Source: JdFR-22 sp046537735 (GTDB lineage Archaea > Halobacteriota > Archaeoglobi > Archaeoglobales > Archaeoglobaceae). Taken from it: a stretch of 8,655 nt of DNA. Shown here one piece after another: positions 1 through 4,973 of this stretch. Made by a program: the position numbers and the translations under genes. The stretch covers positions 1 through 8,655 of the forward strand of contig JBKHKH010000081.1 in assembly GCA_046537735.1 (NCBI GenBank), read 5' to 3'. The notes under the pieces are model-generated. The model saw nothing but the letters and a program-made list of their open reading frames with translations, was not told the DNA's origin and did not search any database. How positions within the stretch are numbered: position 1 is the stretch's first letter; each line of letters starts with the position of its first letter.

Positions 1-267
1 CTTTCATCACTGGATGCTCTCTCCAGAGAGAGATTGCAGAATTTTTTGCTGGATCTATGGATCAAAAACAACATAACCATGCTGCTGGTGACCCACAGCA
101 TTGAAGAGGCTGTATTCCTGGGAAAGAAGATAGTAGTGCTGTCACCCCGGCCAGGGGAAGTGGTGAGCATAATAGATAATTCAGAAGCTGGATCTGCTGA
201 ATACAGAAACAAAAAGGAGTTTTTCCAAAAATGCAGGGAAGTGAGGCAAAGCGTTGGAGTTATTTAG
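1..267 (+). CDS. ABC transporter ATP-binding protein, nitrate/sulfonate/taurine type (3' part)
   Basis: This is the C-terminal part of an ATPase that powers import through the permease encoded next. The reading frame is open from the first base, so the gene starts outside the window. The first visible residues, LSSLDALSRERLQ, are the D-loop that follows Walker B. LLVTHSIEEAVFLGKKIVVLSPRPGEV is the H-loop switch histidine followed by the tail typical of SsuB/TauB/NrtD ATPases. The Walker A, Q-loop, signature and Walker B motifs lie upstream and cannot be checked. The stop falls 37 bp inside the permease gene, which implies translational coupling. Known for the family: two ATPase copies pair with two permeases and an external or lipid-anchored binding protein to import small anions or organic sulfur and nitrogen compounds. 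The substrate cannot be read from this fragment. Confidence 0.93.
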   Translation, partial: LSSLDALSRERLQNFLLDLWIKNNITMLLVTHSIEEAVFLGKKIVVLSPRPGEVVSIIDNSEAGSAEYRNKKEFFQKCREVRQSVGVI

Positions 268-974
268 TTGCTGTTGCCATAATAATATTTCTGTTGCATC
301 TTCTATCCCTTGCAGTGGATTCTCCTGCATTACCAGCACCGCCCGAAGTCCTAAAGGCTTTGGTAACTCAGTTTCTCGAAGAGTCACTTCTGGAGCATTT
401 TCTGGTCAGCTCCTACAGAGTTATTTACGCCATAGCTCTTGCCCTTTCCTTAGCTGTCCCCGTAGGACTTTTAAGTCATGAAAGAGGTGTGGATAAGCTG
501 GTGACCCCCTTCCTCTATCTACTGTACCCTATTCCCCATATAGTACTCTTACCTTTAATAATCATCCTCTTCGGGATAGGAGATGCATCCAAAATAGTTC
601 TAATTGCATTGATAATCTTCTTCCAGATACTGGTAACCACCAGGGACGCTTCCAGAAACGTCAGCCAGTATTATGTGTACTCCCTTCTTTCGCTGGGAGC
701 GGGCAAAAAGGATGTATACAGACACGTGATCTTCCCTGCCAGCCTGCCTAAAATACTAACTGCTCTGAGGATAAGTATTGGTACGTCTATCGCCATCTTA
801 TTCTTCGCGGAATCCTTTGCCACTGTAAGAGGGCTGGGTTACATAATAATGGATAGCTGGAGCAGAGCAGACTATCCTGGTCTGTATGCTGGCATAGTAT
901 CAATGGCTATTCTGGGTTTTACCCTCTACGTTATTCTGGAAGCGATAGAGAAGAGAGTTTGCAGGTGGGTGTGA
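231..974 (+). CDS. ABC transporter permease, SsuC/TauC-like
   Basis: This 247-aa inner-membrane permease has about the usual length for the BPD_transp_1 family. About six hydrophobic segments are visible, near residues 11-30, 62-80, 92-112, 119-135, 185-205 and 219-238. Between the fourth and fifth lies the cytoplasmic EAA-type coupling loop, LGAGKKDVYRHVIFPASLP (about 155-173), which docks on the ATPase. The N-terminal LPAPPEVLKAL stretch is also typical of SsuC/TauC/NrtB proteins. The ATG at 231 overlaps the ATPase stop. No strong Shine-Dalgarno is present, which fits translational coupling to the ATPase. No binding-protein gene follows, so it is either upstream of the window or elsewhere. 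The substrate class (sulfonate, nitrate, bicarbonate, taurine or thiamine precursor) is not decided by the sequence. Confidence 0.93.
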   Translation: MQGSEAKRWSYLVAVAIIIFLLHLLSLAVDSPALPAPPEVLKALVTQFLEESLLEHFLVSSYRVIYAIALALSLAVPVGLLSHERGVDKLVTPFLYLLYPIPHIVLLPLIIILFGIGDASKIVLIALIIFFQILVTTRDASRNVSQYYVYSLLSLGAGKKDVYRHVIFPASLPKILTALRISIGTSIAILFFAESFATVRGLGYIIMDSWSRADYPGLYAGIVSMAILGFTLYVILEAIEKRVCRWV

Positions 975-996
975 GGATTTACGATTTTTATCCTCA
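972..996 (+). terminator. hairpin at the end of the ABC transporter operon
   Basis: TGAGGAT (972-978) and ATCCTCA (990-996) form a perfect 7-bp inverted repeat. The 11-nt loop contains TTTTT, and the repeat begins on the permease stop codon. The position suits transcript ending or 3'-end protection. No long T run follows the stem, so this is a moderate call. Confidence 0.4.
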
Positions 997-1016
997 TATG
1001 AACTTTTCCACTACCA

Positions 1017-1025
1017 TTTAAATAG
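1017..1025 (+). promoter_or_regulatory. TATA box of the 1057 microprotein gene
   Basis: TTTAAATAG lies about 36 bp before the ATG at 1057. With usual archaeal spacing (about 26 bp from TATA centre to start site), transcription would begin near 1047 and leave a leader of about 10 nt. The upstream bases are not a strong BRE. Confidence 0.4.
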
Positions 1026-1056
1026 ATACACCTCATCATATGTTATAGTGGTTATA

Positions 1057-1197
1057 ATGATAGGAGGAGTTTATCACCGAAAGGCCCACAGCGACGAAAT
1101 CGCCGAGTATCACAAAATAATTAACGAAATAATAATGGAGAAATACCCCGATTCTTTCAATCGAAGGATAATAGAATACTATTATGAACCCTGGTAA
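1057..1197 (+). CDS. possible 46-aa microprotein, unknown function
   Basis: I do not recognise this protein. The frame runs ATG to TAA and starts MIGGVYHRKAHSDEIAEYHK. It is mixed-charge, predicted largely helical, rich in Ile and Glu, and ends in an aromatic cluster, EYYYEPW. Support for a real gene comes from context: a TATA-like TTTAAATAG about 36 bp upstream, a T-rich terminator-like stretch 14 bp downstream, and amino-acid use that looks protein-like. Against it are the short length, the lack of a Shine-Dalgarno (acceptable for an almost leaderless transcript) and the absence of any known domain. It has no membrane segment, signal peptide or cysteine pairs. It sits alone between the ABC operon and the degraded phosphodiesterase gene on the opposite strand, so the neighbours give no functional hint. 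Confidence 0.42.
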   Translation: MIGGVYHRKAHSDEIAEYHKIINEIIMEKYPDSFNRRIIEYYYEPW

Positions 1198-1210
1198 AGA
1201 CCATAATTCC

Positions 1211-1227
1211 CTTTTATTTTTGTTTTA
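1211..1227 (+). terminator. T-rich terminator after the microprotein frame
   Basis: TTTTATTTTTGTTTTAA follows the stop at 1197 by about 14 bp. Oligo-T on the coding strand is the usual intrinsic terminator of archaeal RNA polymerase. It is on the correct strand for the 1057 gene and not for the minus-strand gene at 1233. Confidence 0.5.
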
Positions 1228-1232
1228 ACAGC

Positions 1233-1496
1233 TTACTGCAGCTTTATAGCCGTGAATTGCCGAGTAGAAGTATCAAAGGTCCCGACCGTTGGACAGTCGT
1301 CTTCTGTAAAGGATCTGTGACAGGAACCGGGGTTAAGAAGTAGAGTATCCCCAAAATGGCTTTCTTCAAACCGATGAGAATGTCCATAAAACACTATATC
1401 GTATTTCCCGCTTTGAGCCAGCGCTTCTGGAATTTCTCTAAACTCTCCGTGGAATAAAGCAATCTTTAGGATATCCGAAACAACTCCAATTAACAT
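1233..1496 (-). pseudogene. MJ0936/YfcE-type metallophosphodiesterase with in-frame internal deletion
   Basis: The frame gives 87 aa from the ATG at 1496, against roughly 160-180 aa for the family. The start MLIGVVSD matches the first beta strand of these enzymes. From residue 11 onward it jumps to the late part of the domain: LKIALFHGEF, then SGKYDIVFYGHSHRFEE (the GHSH metal-binding motif), LLLNPGSC and PTVGTFD. The D-x-H partner histidine and the GD and GN[HD] metal ligands between these points are missing, as SDTH has become SDIL. Both ends are in one frame, so the simplest reading is loss of about 80 codons without a frameshift. The ATG at 1496 is preferred to an upstream in-frame ATG at 1553, because family homology starts there and GGTGGT lies just before it. 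With the metal site broken, phosphodiesterase activity is unlikely. A residual role of the short product cannot be excluded. Confidence 0.72.
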
Positions 1497-1517
1497 ATAT
1501 ACCACCAAAAAAACGTG

Positions 1518-1526
1518 ATTAAAAAA
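1518..1526 (-). promoter_or_regulatory. TATA-like element of the truncated phosphodiesterase gene
   Basis: On the minus strand TTTTTTAAT is centred about 26 bp before the ATG at 1496. GGTGGT (1501-1506) lies between them. The promoter region therefore seems intact even though the coding region is damaged, so the remnant may still be transcribed. Confidence 0.33.
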
Positions 1527-1657
1527 TTTTACTTTGAAATCTGCATCACACAATAAGATACGGGGATGTTGAGTCAGGAATTAGCATAAGGCTAAATACT
1601 TTGCTGACTGTTATAGAGGATTCAACCAGGTTTCTGGTTCAACATATTATTTGGAAA

Positions 1658-1690
1658 GTTATTTGGAGCCAATATATCAATTTTGAGCGA
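1658..1690 (+). repeat. copy 1 of a motif flanking the histone gene
   Basis: GTTATTTGGAGCC (1658-1670), a 12-nt spacer, then TTGAGCGA (1683-1690). A near copy with the same order and an 11-nt spacer lies after the histone gene at 1982-2012. Copy 1 lies directly upstream of, and overlaps, the BRE/TATA region of the histone promoter. Confidence 0.5.
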
Positions 1691-1702
1691 AAAGTATATA
1701 TA
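1689..1702 (+). promoter_or_regulatory. BRE/TATA promoter of the histone gene
   Basis: CGAAAAG (BRE-like, purine rich) is followed by TATATATA at 1695-1702. The predicted transcription start is about 1722-1726, giving a leader of about 20 nt that just includes the ribosome site. This is the strongest promoter-like sequence in the window and suits an abundant protein. Confidence 0.72.
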
Positions 1703-1729
1703 TATTAAATAACCAGTCAAGATATAAGA

Positions 1730-1737
1730 GGAGGTGA
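1730..1737 (+). promoter_or_regulatory. strong Shine-Dalgarno that fixes the histone start
   Basis: GGAGGTGA is followed by 6 nt and ATG at 1744. An in-frame TTG at 1738 directly touches the ribosome site and is too close to be the start. Confidence 0.85.
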
Positions 1738-1743
1738 TTGTAT

Positions 1744-1947
1744 ATGGCTGAAATACCTGTTGCACCTGTTGATAGGTTGATGAGAAAGGCTGGAGCAGAT
1801 AGGGTCAGCGAAAGCGCTGGCAAGAAAATGGTTGAGGCACTTGAAGACTATGCTTCAGAAGTAGCTAGGAAAGCTGCCGATATAGCAAGGCACTCTGGCA
1901 GAAAGACCGTTAAAGCAGAAGACGTTAAACTGGCCCTCAAGAAATAA
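1744..1947 (+). CDS. archaeal histone, HMf family
   Basis: This 67-aa single histone fold has about the usual length of HMfA/HMfB. It forms dimers that wrap DNA into nucleosome-like or extended hypernucleosome particles. Visible family landmarks are the N-terminal IPVAPVDRLMRKAGADRVS (helix 1 and loop 1, with the DNA-contacting Arg of the PVxR segment), a long central helix about residues 24-50 (GKKMVEALEDYASEVARKAA), and the loop-2/helix-3 block ARHSGRKTVKAEDVKLALK, whose RKT residues bind DNA. There is no N- or C-terminal tail. The start is the ATG 6 nt after GGAGGTGA. The gene is single, with its own strong TATA promoter and a T-rich terminator. A duplicated sequence motif lies on both sides of it. 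Confidence 0.97.
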   Translation: MAEIPVAPVDRLMRKAGADRVSESAGKKMVEALEDYASEVARKAADIARHSGRKTVKAEDVKLALKK

Positions 1948-1958
1948 TTCCTTCCTTA

Positions 1959-1976
1959 ATTTTATTTTTATTTATT
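1959..1976 (+). terminator. T-rich terminator of the histone gene
   Basis: Repeated T runs (ATTTTATTTTTATTTATT) begin about 11 bp after the histone stop. This is a typical archaeal intrinsic terminator. Confidence 0.7.
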
Positions 1977-1981
1977 GAGTG

Positions 1982-2012
1982 GTTATTGGAGCCTTATCGG
2001 ATAATTGAGCGA
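1982..2012 (+). repeat. copy 2 of the motif flanking the histone gene
   Basis: GTTATTGGAGCC (1982-1993), an 11-nt spacer and TTGAGCGA (2005-2012) match the order and spacing of 1658-1690. It is followed by the perfect 10-bp palindrome AACCCGGGTT (2016-2025). Here, unlike copy 1, no TATA box follows at once. Confidence 0.5.
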
Positions 2013-2088
2013 TAGAACCCGGGTTACACAGTTTTTAGGGGGGTTTTAGGAAAAAAATCTCCAAGATCTCAACTCTTAGAATAACTAA

Positions 2089-2098
2089 TTTTTTAAAT
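2089..2098 (+). promoter_or_regulatory. TATA box of the beta-helix protein gene
   Basis: TTTTTTAAAT is centred about 35 bp upstream of the ATG at 2129. The predicted start of transcription is near 2120, giving a leader of about 10 nt. A weak AAGGA (2118-2122) lies six bases before the ATG. Confidence 0.45.
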
Positions 2099-2128
2099 TG
2101 GCCGCAAGTATGTAACTAAGGATGCCAT

Positions 2129-3121
2129 ATGAGTAACAAGATTTTGCTCAGCTTGATCGTCGTATTCTACCTGACTGGTTTACTTACAGTTTCAGCTTCC
2201 AGCATCTTTGTTCCAGAGAATTATACGACCATACAACAGGGGGTTGATAATGCGAATCCCGGTGATGCTGTTATTGTTGGAGATGGTACTTATGAAGAGA
2301 ACATTGAAGTGAACAAGAGGTTGACCATTGAATCCAGGAATGGGAGTGCAAATTGTGTTATAAGAGCGAAAGGCACTGATTCTCATGTTCTCAAGGTCAC
2401 TGCGGATCATGTAAACGTATCGGGGTTCAGTTTGACGGGTACAACCCGATTCGAAAAAGCTGGGGTATACTTGGAAGCAAATAATTGCAATATATCAAAT
2501 AATGAAGTCTATGGTAATGAGGTAGGGATTTTCCTGGCAAATGCAAGCGCCAACACCATTAATAATAATACAGTATCCCAGAATGGGTATGCAACTCTAG
2601 TGAGGTACTCCAACAGCAATATTCTGGCCCGGAACATCTTCTCTGCCGGTCAGTATGGAGTCACTATACGTTACTCTCATGAGAACATACTGTTTCATAA
2701 TCAAGTGTTTGGCAACAACTACGGGATTTATATCGCCTACTCCAAAGGGAATACCATATATCTCAATAATTTCATAGAGAACAACAAGGTAGTTTTCTCC
2801 AGGTCCACTACTTCGTGGAACACCACTGAGCCTGTACCCTATAACTACACTGGAAAGAGCTGTGAGGGCTATATGGGTAACTACTGGCATGACTACCAGG
2901 GGACAGATGGAAACGCAGATGGAATCGGGGATACACCCTATGAGGTGACTGGAAGCACCCATGTGCTGATGGAACCTTTTGAGAATTATAGTGTGGGGAG
3001 AGATTTACCCACAAGGAACCCCACCCCCATACCTACAACCACAGGGATAGAGATACCCGGATTTACCATAGTGGTTGCTGTATGCGGATTACTTCTGGCG
3101 ATTATTCTGGGGAGGAGGTAA
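2129..3121 (+). CDS. secreted NosD-like parallel beta-helix protein with PGF-CTERM anchor
   Basis: This 330-aa exported protein starts with a signal peptide (hydrophobic 5-21, likely cleavage near VSA23/SS). FVPENYTTIQQGVDNANPGDAV and VGDGTYEENI (about 28-60) are the usual opening of NosD/pectate-lyase-like right-handed beta-helices. About five 22-residue coils rich in Asn follow (112-220), each beginning near G-[IV]-x-[IL] and ending in NN or GN. The block NYWHDYQGTDGNADGIGD resembles the NosD/periplasmic copper-binding end region. The C-terminus has a Pro/Thr linker, then IPGF (309-312), a hydrophobic helix and GRR. That is the PGF-CTERM signal, normally processed by an archaeosortase that attaches the protein to a membrane lipid. 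Many N-x-S/T sites suggest surface glycosylation. Known for the fold: carbohydrate binding or cleavage. No catalytic residues can be assigned, so a cell-surface structural or adhesion role is equally possible. Confidence 0.88.
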   Translation: MSNKILLSLIVVFYLTGLLTVSASSIFVPENYTTIQQGVDNANPGDAVIVGDGTYEENIEVNKRLTIESRNGSANCVIRAKGTDSHVLKVTADHVNVSGFSLTGTTRFEKAGVYLEANNCNISNNEVYGNEVGIFLANASANTINNNTVSQNGYATLVRYSNSNILARNIFSAGQYGVTIRYSHENILFHNQVFGNNYGIYIAYSKGNTIYLNNFIENNKVVFSRSTTSWNTTEPVPYNYTGKSCEGYMGNYWHDYQGTDGNADGIGDTPYEVTGSTHVLMEPFENYSVGRDLPTRNPTPIPTTTGIEIPGFTIVVAVCGLLLAIILGRR

Positions 3122-3164
3122 AAGATCCCGACTAGGGCAACCGTTAACGAAAAATAAGGAAATA

Positions 3165-3173
3165 CTTTTTTAT
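3165..3173 (+). promoter_or_regulatory. TATA box that implies a leaderless start at 3196
   Basis: CTTTTTTAT is centred 26-27 bp before the ATG at 3196. It follows the purine-rich CGAAAAATAAGG, a possible BRE. It overlaps an in-frame upstream ATG (3172), which therefore cannot lie in the mRNA made from this promoter. Confidence 0.5.
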
Positions 3174-3195
3174 GTTTATCCTCTTTTCACATGAT

Positions 3196-3876
3196 ATGGA
3201 TTTCAGGGCACTGATCGTTACCGAGGACGAGTCTTACCACTATAAAGAACTTGAAGAGTCACTTATGAGCATCGATTTTGAGGTGGAATTCCTTTCAGAG
3301 CTGGAATCCAGCCTGTCTTGGGTAAGCAATTCTCAATTCAAGTACGATATCTTCTTCATCCTCAAAGAACCTGCTGAACTGGAATTGCCGGCTGTATCCT
3401 CTCTGTCCAGAATGAAGACCCTGTTCGTCATGCCGGACTCTTATGCCCTCGCCCAGAAATCAAAGAAATCAGATCACTGGCTCAATCCCAAGGGTATCTA
3501 TATCAATGAGGAACTAAAGGTTGTTGACGAGGAGAGCAACCTCGGTTCCCCCCAAAAGGTGGTAATATCCGGTTCATCCATGAGATACAATCAGAAATTC
3601 TTTGATGAAGTGGAGAGGGTAGTTGCGCTGAATCCCTACCACCTCAGTGACAGCAGCTGGGATACAGTAATACATGGTAATAGGACCACCAAAGCCCTCA
3701 TGGAGGACCTGGTGTTCAGAGCAGGGAAAGATGTTACCCTTGCGGTCAGGAAGGAGAACATGATGGTCTTCTCCTGCGACATCTTCTCCAACGAGGCCAT
3801 AAGAGCTGGCGATAATGCCAGATTCATAGGGAACGCGGTGGAGATCATGCTCAAGGGAGCAGATATAATGGACTGA
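3196..3876 (+). CDS. unrecognised soluble protein, possible GATase1/DUF4350-like fold
   Basis: I do not recognise this protein by family name. The start is set at 3196 (226 aa, MDFRALIVTEDESYHY) and not at the ATG eight codons earlier, because that ATG lies inside the TATA box. The new N-terminus is a clean beta strand. Visible features are an alpha/beta beginning, RALIVTEDES then an amphipathic helix, FEVEFLSEL, and FKYDIFFIL. The end, MMVFSCDIFSNEAIRAGDNARFIGNAVEIM, resembles the closing part of DUF4350/GATase1-like domains (a strand, a Ser/Asn turn and a dNaRf helix). There is no signal peptide or membrane helix, so it is probably cytoplasmic. No nucleophile-elbow cysteine typical of true amidotransferases is obvious. 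The assignment of fold is inference from pattern. It converges on the membrane-protein gene with 31 bp between stops. Confidence 0.8.
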   Translation: MDFRALIVTEDESYHYKELEESLMSIDFEVEFLSELESSLSWVSNSQFKYDIFFILKEPAELELPAVSSLSRMKTLFVMPDSYALAQKSKKSDHWLNPKGIYINEELKVVDEESNLGSPQKVVISGSSMRYNQKFFDEVERVVALNPYHLSDSSWDTVIHGNRTTKALMEDLVFRAGKDVTLAVRKENMMVFSCDIFSNEAIRAGDNARFIGNAVEIMLKGADIMD

Positions 3877-3890
3877 TTGACTAGAAGATA

Positions 3891-3901
3891 TTTTAATTTT
3901 C
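3891..3901 (+). terminator. short T-rich terminator in a convergent gap
   Basis: TTTTAATTTTC lies about 14 bp after the stop of the 3196 gene and inside the 31-bp gap before the opposing gene ends. It serves the plus strand only. No matching T run is seen for the minus-strand gene. Confidence 0.4.
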
Positions 3902-3907
3902 TGAAGT

Positions 3908-4693
3908 TCAATAGTAGGCTCTTCTTTTGGTGGTGGTAGCAGTTTTCAACTTCTTGAACACTGCTCTCCCTGAGCTATAGTCTCTCTGGTAACCTCCCAG
4001 ATAGACTACGAAGTCTTTTATCATGCCGCCGGCGATGGTGACCACGAAGGATAGAAGGCCGTATCTGAAGAGGACAACTCCCATCTCCATTAACTCGATA
4101 TTGAGAATGTGATACACATAAGAGGGAATCACCAAAAGCAGTAGGTACACTGGAGAGGTTATTATAGCGGTCTTCAGGGATTGTAACAGGTAGTCCTGTA
4201 GTCCTGCGGTCGCTGACTTGAGGTTCTGGAAGAGATGTACCCACATTGCTGACAGGAGAACCAGCAGGATAAGGATCAGGGTGGAGATATCGGGGTAGCT
4301 GGCAGTGTATTGCACCAGAAAGCTGGAGAAAAATGCGGCGGTCGCTGAGATGGAGAAGATGTAAGAGTGCTCGCTTTTTTCTATGGTGGCAATAAGCGCA
4401 CCGGTAGCGTTCCCTATGCTGAGTGCCAGGATGAAGAAATAATCGGTAAGGAAGTGTGGCTCGGCTAACAGGGTACCAACTGTCCAGTAGATTAGAGCTC
4501 CGAAGAAGAAGTAGCCGAAGAACCTCAGCCTGAAATCTTGAATGAAGTAAGGAGAAGTGGCGAGGATGGCGAAAACACCCACTGTGAGTATTACGGGAAC
4601 AATGTTCAAGGGTATGAGTTTAGCTAAATATAATGTCAGTAAGAGTGCTGATATACAAACTATTGCTACATCACTGACCCTTAATCTCATCAT
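3908..4693 (-). CDS. unrecognised polytopic membrane protein, about eight helices
   Basis: This 261-aa integral membrane protein is of unrecognised family. Hydrophobic segments are visible near residues 8-26, 31-51, 58-77, 84-104, 110-130, 135-154, 172-195 and 202-231. They are separated by short loops, and a longer polar loop (about 155-171, QNLKSATAGLQDYLLQ) lies before the seventh. The C-terminal tail is strongly basic (FKKLKTATTTKRRAYY), which puts it in the cytoplasm by the positive-inside rule. I see no transporter signature, heme ligand pairs or protease motif. The start is the first of two ATG codons (MMRL). The upstream sequence on this strand has no Shine-Dalgarno, and a TATA box centred about 25 bp upstream predicts a leaderless mRNA. 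Its start codon lies in one arm of a perfect 11-bp inverted repeat. The convergent neighbour at 3196-3876 is also unassigned, so context does not help. Confidence 0.85.
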   Translation of the reverse strand: MMRLRVSDVAIVCISALLLTLYLAKLIPLNIVPVILTVGVFAILATSPYFIQDFRLRFFGYFFFGALIYWTVGTLLAEPHFLTDYFFILALSIGNATGALIATIEKSEHSYIFSISATAAFFSSFLVQYTASYPDISTLILILLVLLSAMWVHLFQNLKSATAGLQDYLLQSLKTAIITSPVYLLLLVIPSYVYHILNIELMEMGVVLFRYGLLSFVVTIAGGMIKDFVVYLGGYQRDYSSGRAVFKKLKTATTTKRRAYY

Positions 4694-4748
4694 TATAAGG
4701 AGGCATAATAAGAATATATAGTTAACCCATTTCTACAAATGATGAGAT
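4684..4748. promoter_or_regulatory. symmetric promoter: TATA at the centre of an 11-bp inverted repeat
   Basis: ATCTCATCATT (4684-4694) and AATGATGAGAT (4738-4748) are exact reverse complements. Their midpoint, 4716, falls on the self-complementary TATATA (4715-4720). The left arm holds the start codons of the minus-strand membrane gene, and the right arm gives ATGATGAGA on the plus strand at the same distance. The TATA box serves the minus gene as a leaderless promoter. In the plus direction it would have a purine-rich BRE-like AATAAGA. Confidence 0.55.
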
Positions 4749-4852
4749 CGCTCCAGAACCTCCATCGCTTGGGGATTAATGGAAGCTCCTCGCCCAAAAG
4801 CTCAGTTTCTTCAGGTTTTTTGGCTCAAAGACCAATATTAAATGTATTTTAA
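4739..4852 (+). other. 37-codon open frame in the divergent position, doubtful
   Basis: ATG ATG at 4739 opens a frame to TAA at 4850-4852 whose product is Ser-rich and basic (MMRSLQNLHRLGINGSSS). The centred TATA box would place a plus-strand transcript start almost exactly on it. The composition is not protein-like, and the end runs into the promoter of the next operon, so I list it only as a possible leaderless microprotein or short transcript. Confidence 0.15.
4836..4852 (+). promoter_or_regulatory. TATA region of the coiled-coil/AbrB/lipoprotein operon
   Basis: Two overlapping AT elements, TATTAAATG (4836-4844) and TATTTTAAA (4845-4853), could bind TBP. They would place transcription start at about 4866-4876 and leave a leader of about 100 nt. 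A further TTATTAAT (4935-4942) could give a shorter leader starting near 4965. The choice cannot be made from sequence. Confidence 0.42.
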
Positions 4853-4889
4853 AGTGAGCTAAAGCATCATAAAGCTTCGTAAAGTTTCA
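4850..4889 (+). repeat. four TAAAG repeats at exact 10-bp spacing, operator candidate
   Basis: TAAAGTGAGC, TAAAGCATCA, TAAAGCTTCG and TAAAGTTTCA follow one another without gaps. The TAAAG core recurs every 10 bp, one helical turn, so all cores face one side of the DNA. The array covers the predicted transcription start of the operon at 4974-7058. This is what a repressor or a cooperatively binding regulator would need. Confidence 0.55.
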
Positions 4890-4973
4890 GGAAGGATAAT
4901 TCCGGTCATCATGACCAAAATGGCGAAAGTTTCCTTATTAATTTCGAAATTCAAATTGATTTTAGTGGTTGAA

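Noticed and set aside
1624..1639. AACCAG-GTTT-CTGGTT hairpin upstream of the histone promoter
   Set aside because: The stem is only 6 bp with no T run or associated gene, and it resembles a tRNA T-arm by chance only. No tRNA can be folded around it.
1738..1743. TTG two codons upstream as the histone start
   Set aside because: It directly abuts the Shine-Dalgarno, while ATG 1744 has normal spacing and gives the standard histone N-terminus.
2597..2962. 121-codon minus-strand frame
   Set aside because: It is antisense to the beta-helix gene, with no start signals and no recognisable domain.
4739..4745. ATGATGA resembling a box C of a C/D RNA
   Set aside because: No box D (CTGA) or C'/D' pair lies within the expected 50-70 nt. 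The bases are better explained by the inverted repeat.
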